This document shows, one piece after another, positions 19,588 through 28,374 of a stretch of 64,000 nucleotides of DNA. Numbering within the stretch: position 1 is the stretch's first letter; the number at the start of each line of letters is the position of its first letter. A program made the translations under genes and the position numbers. The stretch is from Candidatus Andeanibacterium colombiense. GTDB lineage: Bacteria; Pseudomonadota; Alphaproteobacteria; Sphingomonadales; Sphingomonadaceae. The notes under the pieces were generated by a model. It did not search any database, was not told the DNA's origin, and worked only from the letters and a program-made list of their open reading frames with translations. The stretch spans positions 2,232,001 through 2,296,000 of the forward strand of contig CP119316.1 in NCBI GenBank assembly GCA_029202985.1. The letters run 5' to 3'.

Positions 19588-20072
19588 CGCTCGATCCGCT
19601 CCAACGTTACGAAGGCATAGGCCGGCCAGCCGTCCGCCGCCGGGAATTCCTCGCGCGCGACCTCGAGCCAATGCGGCTCCGGCGGCGGCATGAACACGTC
19701 GCCATGCGTGTCCTCGTGGATCTCGGTCAGTTCGAAGCGGGTCGCATATTCCTCGAACCACGCGAAGATTTCCGCGCCGCCGATCACCGAAATGTTGCCG
19801 CTTCCGGCGATCTCCAGTGCCTGCTCGACCGAATGGGCGACTTCGGCGCCTGCGGCTTGCCAATCGCGGTCGCGAGTCAGCACGATGTGGCGGCGGCCGG
19901 GCAGCAGCCCGGGCAGGCTCTCGAAGGTCTTGCGGCCCATGATCATCGGTGTGCCCAGCGTCAGCGCCTTGAAGCGCCGGAGATCGGCCGAGATCTTCCA
20001 CGGTACGTCGCCGTTGGCGGCGATGGTCCCGTCGCGGGCTCGGGCGACGACGAAAATGACTTCGCGGCTCAT
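19584..20072 (-). CDS. folA: Dihydrofolate reductase
   Basis: 162 aa. MSREVIFVVARARDGTIAANGDVPW, split here by the NADPH loop, is followed by LTLGTPMIMGRKTFESLPGLLPGR and ISVIGGAEIF: the substrate, NADPH and core motifs of FolA. It reduces dihydrofolate to tetrahydrofolate with NADPH. It lies in a tight run purE-purK-folA-ribF, each start overlapping the previous stop. Confidence 0.96.
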   Translation of the reverse strand: MSREVIFVVARARDGTIAANGDVPWKISADLRRFKALTLGTPMIMGRKTFESLPGLLPGRRHIVLTRDRDWQAAGAEVAHSVEQALEIAGSGNISVIGGAEIFAWFEEYATRFELTEIHEDTHGDVFMPPPEPHWLEVAREEFPAADGWPAYAFVTLERIER

Positions 20073-21121
20073 CGGATTACTTTCGTGACATGGCCCATCT
20101 TACGCCCCTCGCGCGCTTCGGCCTTGCCGTAGAGATGGAGATGGGCGGCAGGATCGGCGAGGATCGCGGCGGGATCGGAACCATCGCCGCCGATCAGATT
20201 GGTCATCACGATCCTGCTGCCGGTCACCGCAGTGTCGCCCAGCGGCAGGCCGGCGACCGCACGGATGTGATTTTCGAACTGGCTCGTCTCGGCGCCTTCG
20301 ATCGTCCAATGGCCCGAATTATGGACCCGCGGGGCCATTTCGTTGAACACCGGGCCGTCCCTGGTCGCGAAGAATTCAAGCGTCAGCACCCCGACATAGT
20401 CGAGCGCTTCGGCGACCTGCGCCGCCAGCCTGCGGGCTTCGGGCACCTGCGCCGCGATGAAATCGGATGCCGGCAGGCGCGAGGTCGCGAGGATGCCGCT
20501 TGCGTGGACGTTCTCGGCGCTGTCCCAGAAACGCAACTCGCCATCGGCGCCGCGGACCAGGATCACCGAGAACTCGCCTTCGAAATGGACCAGCCCTTCA
20601 TAGATGAAGCCGCCCTGGTGCAGCGTCAGCCCTTCGGCGTCGCGCTCGCTCTCGAAGCGCCACTGGCCCTTGCCGTCATAGCCTTCGCGGCGGGTCTTGA
20701 GAATGCCGGGCAAGCCGATCCGCTCGAACGCGTCACGGAGATCGTCTTCTGAATCGACTTCGGCGAAAGGCGCGGGCGTGCCGCCGAGATCCTCGACGAA
20801 GCGTTTTTCGGAAAGCCGGTCTTGCGCCACTTCCAGCGCGCGCGGATGCGGCGCGAGCTTGAGCTCGATCGCCGCGAGCGGGGCGACCGGCACGTTCTCG
20901 AATTCCCAGGTGATCGCGTCGCAGCCGCGCGCGAAGCGGGTAAGCCGGTCCGAATCGTACCAGCCGGCGCAGGTCGAGGCTTCGCTCACCTCGGCCGCGA
21001 CGCTGTGTTCCTCGGGCGAATAGATGTGGCATTTATAGCCGAGCTGGGCAGCCGCGACCGCCATCATCCGGCCAAGCTGGCCGCCGCCCAAAATGCCGAT
21101 CGTGCTGCCGGGTCGAAGCAT
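20069..21121 (-). CDS. purK: N5-carboxyaminoimidazole ribonucleotide synthetase
   Basis: 350 aa. MLRPGSTIGILGGGQLGRMMA marks the N-terminus (dinucleotide-like fold), then an ATP-grasp domain (RREGYDGKGQW; EFSVILVRGADGE; GVLTLEFFATRDGPVFNEMAPRVHNSGHWTIEGA, split). It makes N5-CAIR from AIR, bicarbonate and ATP in purine synthesis. PurE, which isomerises its product, is encoded immediately upstream with a one-base TGATG overlap. Confidence 0.97.
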   Translation of the reverse strand: MLRPGSTIGILGGGQLGRMMAVAAAQLGYKCHIYSPEEHSVAAEVSEASTCAGWYDSDRLTRFARGCDAITWEFENVPVAPLAAIELKLAPHPRALEVAQDRLSEKRFVEDLGGTPAPFAEVDSEDDLRDAFERIGLPGILKTRREGYDGKGQWRFESERDAEGLTLHQGGFIYEGLVHFEGEFSVILVRGADGELRFWDSAENVHASGILATSRLPASDFIAAQVPEARRLAAQVAEALDYVGVLTLEFFATRDGPVFNEMAPRVHNSGHWTIEGAETSQFENHIRAVAGLPLGDTAVTGSRIVMTNLIGGDGSDPAAILADPAAHLHLYGKAEAREGRKMGHVTKVIR

Positions 21122-21603
21122 CAGCTTGCGGGGGTGTCCGCCACCGCGGCAGTGTTGGCCGCGCGGAACGCCTTGACCCGTTCGCTCAGTGCCGGATCGG
21201 ACAGGGCGAGGATCGAGGCGGCGAGGATGCCGGCATTGGTTGCGCCGGCATCGCCGATCGCGAGCGTGCCGACCGGGACCCCGGCGGGCATCTGGACGAT
21301 CGATAGCAGGCTGTCCTGCCCCGACAGCGCCTTGGACTGTACCGGCACGCCCAGCACCGGCAGATGGGTCAGCGAAGCGACCATGCCCGGCAGATGCGCC
21401 GCGCCGCCGGCCCCGGCGATGATCACTTCGAAGCCCTCGCCGGCCGCGCCTTGCGCGAAGTCGAACATCCGCTTCGGCGTGCGGTGCGCCGAAACGATCC
21501 GCGCCTCATAGGCGACGCCGAGTTCGTCGAGCACGCTGGCCGCGCGCTGCATGGTCGGCCAGTCGGACTGGCTGCCCATGACGATTGCGATTTTTGCCCC
21601 CAT
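21121..21603 (-). CDS. purE: N5-carboxyaminoimidazole ribonucleotide mutase
   Basis: 160 aa. KIAIVMGSQSDWPTMQRA (Ser-Asp phosphate site), VSAHRTPKRMFDFA (active-site His) and GAGGAAHLPGMVASLTHLPVLGVPV are the class I PurE motifs. It converts N5-CAIR to CAIR. Stop/start overlap with purK means the two act as one translational unit. Confidence 0.97.
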   Translation of the reverse strand: MGAKIAIVMGSQSDWPTMQRAASVLDELGVAYEARIVSAHRTPKRMFDFAQGAAGEGFEVIIAGAGGAAHLPGMVASLTHLPVLGVPVQSKALSGQDSLLSIVQMPAGVPVGTLAIGDAGATNAGILAASILALSDPALSERVKAFRAANTAAVADTPAS

Positions 21604-21607
21604 GATC

Positions 21608-22294
21608 CTAGCGATCCTTCAGATAATGCCGTTCGCCCGGCACCATGTCCCCGTCGAAGTCATAGACGATCGGCTGGCCGGTGGGAATTTCGAGCTCGGT
21701 GATCGCGTCGTCGGGAATGTTCGAGAGATACTTCACCAAAGCGCGCAGCGAATTGCCGTGCGCGGCGATCAGCACCGTCTCGCCCGCGTTCAGCACCGGC
21801 ACGATCGCGCTTTCGTAATAGGGCAGCACCCGCGCGATCGTGTCCTTGAGGCTTTCGGTCGAAGGGATCGCGATTCCGGCATAGCGGGCGTCGGCCGCCA
21901 GGTCATAAGGCCCGCCCGCCTCCATCGCCGGCGGCGGAATGTCGAAGCTGCGGCGCCAGATCCTGACCTGCTCGTCGCCGTGTTTGGCCGCGGTCTCGGC
22001 CTTGTCGAGCCCAGTCAGCCCGCCATAGTGCCGCTCGTTCAGGCGCCAGTCCTTGGTCTCTGGAATCCACAACCGCTGGCAGTTTTCCAGCGCGAGATGG
22101 AGCGTGCGGATCGCGCGGGTCTGGAGCGAGGTGAAGGCCGCGGTCGGCAGCAGACCCTTGGCCGCGAGCAGATCGCCGGCGGCGCGCGCTTCGGTTTCGC
22201 CCTTCGCGGTCAGGTCGACATCCCACCAGCCGGTGAAACGGTTCTCCAGGTTCCACTGGCTCTGGCCGTGGCGAACTAGGATCAGGCTTGGCAA
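21608..22294 (-). CDS. gpmA: 2,3-bisphosphoglycerate-dependent phosphoglycerate mutase
   Basis: 228 aa, the normal length for GpmA. LVRHGQSQWNLENRFTGW contains the phosphorylated His and the neighbouring Arg. RLNERHYGGLTGLDKAETA and VLIAAHGNSLRALVKYL (second catalytic His) complete the site. It interconverts 3- and 2-phosphoglycerate in glycolysis. It is the second gene of the long minus-strand run, 4 bases before purE. Confidence 0.96.
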   Translation of the reverse strand: MPSLILVRHGQSQWNLENRFTGWWDVDLTAKGETEARAAGDLLAAKGLLPTAAFTSLQTRAIRTLHLALENCQRLWIPETKDWRLNERHYGGLTGLDKAETAAKHGDEQVRIWRRSFDIPPPAMEAGGPYDLAADARYAGIAIPSTESLKDTIARVLPYYESAIVPVLNAGETVLIAAHGNSLRALVKYLSNIPDDAITELEIPTGQPIVYDFDGDMVPGERHYLKDR

Positions 22295-22332
22295 GGGACT
22301 TCGCTCCTCAAGACCTCCGGGAGCGCTGCGCC

Positions 22333-22488
22333 CTAGACGGTGGGCGGCTTTTTGGGAAGAGCGGCGTGCGAATCGGCCTCCAGCTCCCGCGCTTGGGTTT
22401 TGCGGCGCTTGAGGTTCTCGCGCAGCTTGGCGGCGAGCCGTTCCTCGCGGCTAGTCGGGCGGGTCGGTTTCTCCGGGGTTTCGCTCAT
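22333..22488 (-). CDS. Small charged protein of unknown function
   Basis: 51 aa from the ATG at 22488 (start MSETPEKPTRPTS). It is rich in Lys, Arg and Glu, with a predicted helix (REERLAAKLRENLKRRKTQARELE) and a C-terminal PKKP tail. It has no membrane segment and no recognised domain. Similar short Arg/Lys-rich ORFs are frequent in sphingomonads. Its place as the first gene before gpmA, with 38 bases between, supports a real gene. Confidence 0.6.
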   Translation of the reverse strand: MSETPEKPTRPTSREERLAAKLRENLKRRKTQARELEADSHAALPKKPPTV

Positions 22489-22520
22489 CGGAAGCCGACC
22501 CTGCCGTACCCGGGCAATGC

Positions 22521-22549
22521 TTGACAAGCCCCCCGCCCGCCGCCAATAG
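22521..22549 (+). promoter_or_regulatory. Candidate promoter of tRNA-Thr
   Basis: TTGACA, a 17-base spacer and CAATAG lie 58 bases before the tRNA. The -35 box is perfect and the -10 box is a fair match. Confidence 0.5.
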
Positions 22550-22606
22550 CGCGCCCCTGCCGGAGCGGCCTTTTTCGAAGCTCTCCGGCTGCTGCGGAAA
22601 TGGTGT

Positions 22607-22681
<75 letters not shown>

Positions 22682-22701
22682 TTTCCGCCCGGCCCGGCGA
22701 A

Positions 22702-22992
22702 TCAACCGACCAGATCGGCCCATTCGGGATGCCGCGCGAACTTCGCCGCGGCGTAGGAGCATTTCGGGTCGATCTTGAAGCCGTGCGCGCGCGCATCCGC
22801 GATCAGCGCGTCGAGCAGCACGGCGGCGATCCCGCGCCCGCCGATCTCGGGCGGAACCACCGTGTGTTCGACCACTTTCACATTATCGTGCTTCGACCAT
22901 TCGAGCCGGCCGATGAAGCGGCTGCCTTCGACATGGGCGTAATAGGTCCCGTGGTCGCCCTCGTCGGTATGGGTAATCGTGACGCCATCCAT
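22702..22992 (-). CDS. YjdJ-type GNAT N-acetyltransferase
   Basis: 96 aa from the ATG at 22992; two further in-frame starts lie upstream. The minimal GNAT fold is seen as SRFIGRLEWSK, HTVVPPEIGGRGIAAVLLDALIADARAHG (acetyl-CoA loop) and KCSYAAAKFARHPEW. This is the short NAT/YidJ-YjdJ family pattern, a C-terminal-type acetyltransferase of unknown substrate. It ends 20 bases from tRNA-Thr and is divergent from the aldolase gene. Confidence 0.85.
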   Translation of the reverse strand: MDGVTITHTDEGDHGTYYAHVEGSRFIGRLEWSKHDNVKVVEHTVVPPEIGGRGIAAVLLDALIADARAHGFKIDPKCSYAAAKFARHPEWADLVG

Positions 22993-23043
22993 GATGCGCT
23001 GCTCCGTCTTGCTTCGGATTAAGGTGGGGTCCATTGGCCCCGC

Positions 23044-24039
23044 ATGCAATTCCTATCCGACAATGCGGCGCGGGTGCACCCGAAGGTGTGGGCGGCGATG
23101 CAGGCAGCCGACGCGCCGGACAAGCCGTATGACAACGACGCACTGTCGCAGCGGCTCGACGCGGTTTTCTCCGAATTGTTCGGGCGCGAGGTCGCGGCCT
23201 TGTGGGTTTCGAGCGGCACCGCGGCCAACTCGCTTGCGCTGACGACGATCGTCGAACCGCATGGGGGGGTGATCTGCCACCGCGAGGCACACATCGAGAT
23301 GGACGAATGCGGCGCGCCCGGTTTCTACACGCACGGGGCGAAGCTGCTGCTGGCGGAAGGCGCGGGCGCGAAGCTCAACCCGGGCGCGGTCGAGGCGGTG
23401 CTGAACGGGATCACCCGCGGGGTGCATCAGGTCCCCGCGCAGGCGGTGTCGATCACCCAGGCGAGCGAATACGGGCTGGTCTATCGGCCCGATGAGGTCG
23501 AGGCTATCGGCACCCTGGCGAAATCGCGCGGCCTGGGCCTGCATATGGACGGCGCGCGCTTCGCCAATGCGGTCGCTTCGCTCGGCTGCTCGCCGGCCGA
23601 AGCCGCGGGCCCGGCCGATGTGCTCAGCTTCGGCTGCACCAAGAACGGCGGAATGGATGCCGACGCGATCGTGCTGTTCGATCCGGCGAAGGCCGATCTG
23701 GTCCGCTGGCGGCGCAAGCGCGGCGGACATTTGCAATCGAAGGGCCGTTTCCTCGCTGCGCAAGTGCTGGGGCTGATCGAAGGCGGACTTTGGCTCGAGA
23801 ACGCGCGTGCGGCCAACGCCGCCGCCGCCGAGATCGCTGGCGGCGCGGGCGCGCGCCTGCTCCATCCGGTCGAGGCTAACGAGATTTTCCTCAAGCTCGA
23901 TGCGGCTGAGCGCGGCGCCCTTCGCGGGCAGGGTTTCCAGTTCTACGATTGGGACGATGCGGCGGCGCGCATGGTCACCGCCTGGGATACCCCGCAGGAC
24001 CACGCGATCGCGCTGGGCAAGGCGATCGCCGCTCTATGA
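23044..24039 (+). CDS. Low-specificity threonine aldolase family (PLP, beta-eliminating lyase)
   Basis: 331 aa. MQFLSDNAARVHPKVWAAM is the typical N-terminus. Further motifs are VSSGTAANSLAL (phosphate site), CHREAHIEMDECGAP, LGLHMDGARFANAVASLG (Asp binding the PLP nitrogen) and SFGCTKNGGMDADAIVLF with the Schiff-base Lys. It would cleave L-threonine or related beta-hydroxy amino acids to glycine and an aldehyde. Its stop overlaps the start of the DMT transporter (ATGA at 24036), suggesting an export function linked to the amino acids. Confidence 0.9.
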   Translation: MQFLSDNAARVHPKVWAAMQAADAPDKPYDNDALSQRLDAVFSELFGREVAALWVSSGTAANSLALTTIVEPHGGVICHREAHIEMDECGAPGFYTHGAKLLLAEGAGAKLNPGAVEAVLNGITRGVHQVPAQAVSITQASEYGLVYRPDEVEAIGTLAKSRGLGLHMDGARFANAVASLGCSPAEAAGPADVLSFGCTKNGGMDADAIVLFDPAKADLVRWRRKRGGHLQSKGRFLAAQVLGLIEGGLWLENARAANAAAAEIAGGAGARLLHPVEANEIFLKLDAAERGALRGQGFQFYDWDDAAARMVTAWDTPQDHAIALGKAIAAL

Positions 24040-24962
24040 ATTTGGCGCGGGACGACCATTCGCAGCACAGCCTGCTGCGGCCCGGAGTGGTGATCCCCTT
24101 CGTACTGGTCGCGCTGATCTGGGGTTCGACCTGGTTCGCGATCAAGGACGGGATCGGGGCGGTGCCGGTCAGCTGGTCGGTCACCTGGCGCTTCACTCTG
24201 GCCGCCGCGGGCATGTTCGCGCTGGCGCTGTGGCGGGGCGAGGGCGTGCGGCTCACCGGGCGCGGGCACCTCGTCGCGCTGATGCTCGGGGTTGCGCAGT
24301 TCTGCTGCAACTTCAACCTGGTCTACCGGGCGGAGCAATATCTGACCTCGGGGATCGTGGCCGTGCTGTTCGCGATGCTGATGCTGCCCAATGCATTGTT
24401 CGCGTGGATCGTGTTCAGGCAAAAGGCCACGCGCGGCTTCCTTGCCGGCACCGCGATCGCGCTTACGGGGATCGTGCTGCTGCTGATCCACGAGGCGCGG
24501 CTGGCTCCGCTCGGCGGCGAGGTCTCGCTGGGCATCGCGATGAGCATCTGTGCGATCTGCGTCGCGTCCTTCGCGAATGTCCTGCAGGCCTCTCCCGCCG
24601 CGCGCGCGCAGCCGATGGTGACGATGCTCGCCTGGGCGATGCTGTGGGGTGCCTGCGCCGATTTCGGCTTCGCCTGGGCGACCTCGGGTCCGCCGGTGCT
24701 GCCGCTCGACGCGCGTTACCTCGGCGGGGTCGCCTATCTCGCGCTGATCGGTTCGGTGGTGACCTTTCCGCTGTATTTCCAGCTCATCCGTGAACTCGGG
24801 CCGGGCCGGGCCGCCTATAACGGCGTGGTGGTCCCGATCATCGCGATGGGCTTTTCGACCGTGCTCGAGGGTTATCGCTGGTCGCTGCTCGCCGGGTCCG
24901 GCGCGGTGCTCGCACTGATCGGGCTGGTGGTCGCGATGAGAGCGCGCAGTCCCTCGCGGTAG
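24036..24962 (+). CDS. EamA/DMT-family transporter
   Basis: 308 aa with about ten hydrophobic helices in two EamA repeats (FVLVALIWGSTWFAIKDG; LGGVAYLALIGSVVTFPLYF). EamA proteins export amino acids or other small metabolites. It is coupled to the threonine aldolase gene. Its last 91 bases overlap the end of the convergent epimerase gene; the terminal residues (VVAMRARSPSR) look like a normal family C-terminus. Confidence 0.9.
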   Translation: MNLARDDHSQHSLLRPGVVIPFVLVALIWGSTWFAIKDGIGAVPVSWSVTWRFTLAAAGMFALALWRGEGVRLTGRGHLVALMLGVAQFCCNFNLVYRAEQYLTSGIVAVLFAMLMLPNALFAWIVFRQKATRGFLAGTAIALTGIVLLLIHEARLAPLGGEVSLGIAMSICAICVASFANVLQASPAARAQPMVTMLAWAMLWGACADFGFAWATSGPPVLPLDARYLGGVAYLALIGSVVTFPLYFQLIRELGPGRAAYNGVVVPIIAMGFSTVLEGYRWSLLAGSGAVLALIGLVVAMRARSPSR

Positions 24963-25690
24963 GTCGGGTAAGCCGGCTGCCAGCCGAGTACCCGTTTGGC
25001 CTTGCCATTGGCGACGCGGCGGTTTTCCGAATAGAACGCCCGTGCCTGCGGGCTGAACCCCGCCTGCTCCAGTGATTGGAGCGGTGGCGGGTCCAGGCCG
25101 AGCAGGCGGCTGGCCTCTTCGATCACCGCGTTTTGCGAGCAGGGGAAATCGTCGGCGAGATTGTAGGCACCGGCCGGAGCGTCGAGCCCCGCGATCACCC
25201 CGCTGGCGATATCCGCGGCATGCACCCGGCTGAACACCTGGTCCGGCAGGTCGATCCGCCGCGCCTTGCCCCCGGCGGCACGGTCGAGCGCGCTGCGGCC
25301 GGGGCCGTAGATGCCGGGCAGGCGGAACACCCGCGCGCCGAGCGCGAGCCAGGCTGCGTCGGCTTTGCTGCGGGCGCTGCGCCTGCCGGTGCCGATGGGG
25401 GCACTTTCGTCGACCCAGGCCCCGCCGGTGTCGCCATAGACTCCGGTCGAACTGAGGTAGCCGAGCCATTTGCCCCCGAGTGCGCCGCCGTAACGGGCCA
25501 GCACCGGGTCGTCTTCGCCGGGCGGGACCGAGGACAGCACATGGCTTGCCCGCGCCAGCGCGGCTTCCGCATCGTCGAAGCCGATGTTCCCCGCGCTGCC
25601 CGTCGCGTCGATCTGCCAGCCCGCCGCGCGCAGCCGCGCGGCAATTGTTTGGGCGGTGTAACCAAGTCCGAAGATGAGGAGTTGCTTCAT
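24872..25690 (-). CDS. NAD-dependent epimerase-like SDR protein (YeeZ type)
   Basis: 272 aa from the ATG at 25690 (GTG one codon upstream). The Rossmann start LLIFGLGYTAQTIAARL has the GxGYTA pattern of YeeZ-like proteins. Further on are YLSSTGVYGDTGGAWVDE, FRLPGIYGPGRSALD and VHAADIASGVIAGLD. The catalytic YxxxK of classical SDRs is not obvious, so activity is uncertain. It is divergent from pepN and overlaps the DMT gene by 91 bases at the tail. Confidence 0.85.
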   Translation of the reverse strand: MKQLLIFGLGYTAQTIAARLRAAGWQIDATGSAGNIGFDDAEAALARASHVLSSVPPGEDDPVLARYGGALGGKWLGYLSSTGVYGDTGGAWVDESAPIGTGRRSARSKADAAWLALGARVFRLPGIYGPGRSALDRAAGGKARRIDLPDQVFSRVHAADIASGVIAGLDAPAGAYNLADDFPCSQNAVIEEASRLLGLDPPPLQSLEQAGFSPQARAFYSENRRVANGKAKRVLGWQPAYPTYREGLRALIATTSPISASTAPDPASSDQR

Positions 25691-25743
25691 CACCGACGTT
25701 CTAACCTCTGGATTCGCCCCGCAAAGGACCTAAAGCGACTGAC

Positions 25744-28374
25744 ATGGATATTGCCACCAACCCCGAGATGGCGGATGCCGCCGAAACCCCGCACGCGCCG
25801 GTCACGATCAGCCGCGAGGATTACCGCCCGCCCGAATGGCTGGTGCCCGAAGTGACGCTCAACTTCGAACTCGGGCTGGAGAAGACGCGCGTTCACGCCA
25901 TTCTCGATGTCGCGGCGAATCCGGCGAATCCCGATCCGACGATCAGGCTGAAAGGCGACGGGCTGTCCGCGCTCGAGGTGCTGGTCGATGGCGAGGCGGT
26001 CAACGATTGGCGAATGGACGGGCCGGACCTGCTGATCGCACTGACGGGGGAGAAGCACCGGATCGAGCTGGTTACCGCAATCGCCCCCGCGGCGAATACG
26101 CAGCTGATGGGGCTCTATGCCTCCAACGGCATGCTTTGCACCCAGTGCGAGGCCGAGGGTTTTCGCCGGATCACCTTCTTTCCCGACCGCCCCGACGTGC
26201 TGTCAACCTACCGCGTGCGGATGGCGGGCGACGAGGCGACCTTCCCAGTGTTGCTGTCCAATGGCAATCTCGAGGCTTCGGGCGCGGGTGAGGGCGGAAC
26301 GCATTGGGCCGAATGGCACGATCCCTGGCCCAAGCCCTGCTATCTCTTCGCGCTGGTCGCCGGCGACCTAGTGGTCAACCGCGATCGCTTCACGACCGCT
26401 TCGGGCCGCGAGGTCGATTTGGGCATCTTCGTGCGCGAGGGCGATCTCGAGCGCACCGATCATGCGATGCAATCGCTCAAGCACAGCATGAAGTGGGACG
26501 AGCAGGTGTTCGGCCGCGAATACGATCTCGACGTGTTCAACATCGTGGCCGTGTCCGACTTCAATATGGGCGCGATGGAGAACAAGGGGCTCAACGTGTT
26601 CAATACACGCTACGTCCTCGCCGACCCCGAGACCGCGACCGATGCGGATTACGACGCGATAGAGGGCGTGATCGCGCATGAATATTTCCATAACTGGTCG
26701 GGCAACCGCGTGACCTGCCGCGACTGGTTCCAGCTGAGCCTCAAGGAAGGCTTTACCGTGCTGCGCGACCAGCTGTTCAGCCAGGACATGGGTTCGGAAA
26801 GCGTCAAGCGGATCGAGGATGTGCGGATCTTGCGCGCGGCACAGTTCCCGGAGGATTCGGGCCCGCTTGCCCACCCGATCCGGCCGGATTTCTACCAGGA
26901 GATTTCGAATTTCTACACCGCCACCGTTTACAACAAGGGCGCCGAAGTCATCCGCATGATGCGAACAATGGCGGGCGCCGAGCGTTTCCGCCAGGGCAGT
27001 GACCTCTATTTCGCGCGCCACGATGGCGAGGCGGCGACCTGCGAGGATTTCGTCAAGGCGATGGAAGACGGCGCCGGGCTCGACCTGAGCCAGTTCCGTC
27101 GGTGGTATTCGCAGGCGGGTACGCCGAAAGTCGCGGCGCGGCTGGAACATGAAGGTGACATCGCGACGCTGCATCTGAAGCAGGAAGTTCCGCCGACGCC
27201 GGGGCAGCCGGCCAAGCAGCCGATGGTGATCCCGCTGCGCGTCGCCTTGTTCGACCGCGCGAGCGGAGCGCACCGCGGCGAGGAACTGGTCCTGCTCACC
27301 GAACCCGAGGCGAGCGTCAGCTTCGCCGGTTTCGCCGAAGCCCCAGTCCTCTCGATCAATCGCGGCTTCTCCGCGCCGGTCTCGATCGAGCGCGCGATGA
27401 GCAATGGCGATCTGGTATTCCTCGCCGCGAAGGACGACGATCCCTTCGCGCGCTACGAAGCGATGCAGGAGCTTACCGTCGGCCATCTCGTCGCGGCGGT
27501 CAGCGGCGGGCTGTCCGATGCCGAACGCTCTGCCGGGCGCGACGCGATCGAATGGGCGCTTGGCGCGGTGATCGAGGATGCCAAGCTCGACGATCTGATG
27601 CGCGGCGAGCTGATGCTGCTGCCGAACCAGACCTATCTCTCGGAGCAGCTTCTCGTCTCCGACCCGGCCGTGATCCATGCCGAGCGCGAAGGGCTCAAGA
27701 CCTGGCTCGGCAAGGTGCTGCGCGAGGAATTGCTCGAGCTGCACGAGCGGACTTCGGCGGTGCCCTACAGCCTCTCCGCCGAAGCGCGCGGCGCGCGCAA
27801 GGCGAAGACCCAGGCGCTGACCTATCTCGCCGCGGCGGATCCGGCCAACGCGGCGGTGCTTGCCGCTGCGCAATACCGCAAGGCGGACAATATGACCGAC
27901 CGCCAGGGCGCGCTGATGGTGCTTACGGGACTCGAGACACCGCTACGCGAGGAATTGCTCGCCGATTTCCATGATCGCTATGCCGGCAACGCGCTGGTGA
28001 TCGACAAGTGGTTCTCGCTCCAGGCGCAGTCGCTGCACCCCGATGCGCTCGCGCATGTGAAGGCGCTGGTGCGCCATCCCGACTTCACGATGAAGAATCC
28101 CAACCGGGTCCGCGCGCTCTATATGGGGATGGCGGTCAACCCGCATGCGTTCCATGCGAAGGATGGCGAGGGCTATAAGATGATCGCGGATTTGATCATC
28201 GCGCTCGACCCGGTCAATGCGCAGACCGCGGCGCGCTTTGTGCCGCAACTCGGGCGCTGGCGGCGGATCGAGCCGATGCGCGCGGCGCTGATGCGCGGCG
28301 AGCTCGAGCGAATCGCCGCGACGCCGAAGCTTTCGGCCGACACTTTCGAACAGGTGACCAAGAGCCTTGGCTGA
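25744..28374 (+). CDS. pepN: Aminopeptidase N (M1 family)
   Basis: 876 aa, the length of proteobacterial PepN. GAMENKGLNVFN is the substrate-binding motif, and the zinc site HEYFHNWSGNR starts at about residue 312 with the third ligand Glu in LKEGFTVLRDQ. The DUF3458 Ig-like domain and the C-terminal helical repeat domain (ALYMGMAVNPHAFH) follow. It removes N-terminal residues from peptides in the cytoplasm. PgeF starts inside its last codons. Confidence 0.96.
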   Translation: MDIATNPEMADAAETPHAPVTISREDYRPPEWLVPEVTLNFELGLEKTRVHAILDVAANPANPDPTIRLKGDGLSALEVLVDGEAVNDWRMDGPDLLIALTGEKHRIELVTAIAPAANTQLMGLYASNGMLCTQCEAEGFRRITFFPDRPDVLSTYRVRMAGDEATFPVLLSNGNLEASGAGEGGTHWAEWHDPWPKPCYLFALVAGDLVVNRDRFTTASGREVDLGIFVREGDLERTDHAMQSLKHSMKWDEQVFGREYDLDVFNIVAVSDFNMGAMENKGLNVFNTRYVLADPETATDADYDAIEGVIAHEYFHNWSGNRVTCRDWFQLSLKEGFTVLRDQLFSQDMGSESVKRIEDVRILRAAQFPEDSGPLAHPIRPDFYQEISNFYTATVYNKGAEVIRMMRTMAGAERFRQGSDLYFARHDGEAATCEDFVKAMEDGAGLDLSQFRRWYSQAGTPKVAARLEHEGDIATLHLKQEVPPTPGQPAKQPMVIPLRVALFDRASGAHRGEELVLLTEPEASVSFAGFAEAPVLSINRGFSAPVSIERAMSNGDLVFLAAKDDDPFARYEAMQELTVGHLVAAVSGGLSDAERSAGRDAIEWALGAVIEDAKLDDLMRGELMLLPNQTYLSEQLLVSDPAVIHAEREGLKTWLGKVLREELLELHERTSAVPYSLSAEARGARKAKTQALTYLAAADPANAAVLAAAQYRKADNMTDRQGALMVLTGLETPLREELLADFHDRYAGNALVIDKWFSLQAQSLHPDALAHVKALVRHPDFTMKNPNRVRALYMGMAVNPHAFHAKDGEGYKMIADLIIALDPVNAQTAARFVPQLGRWRRIEPMRAALMRGELERIAATPKLSADTFEQVTKSLG

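Noticed and set aside
23943..25469. 508-codon minus-strand open frame
   Set aside because: It crosses the aldolase, DMT and SDR genes and is Arg/Gly/His-rich without motifs.
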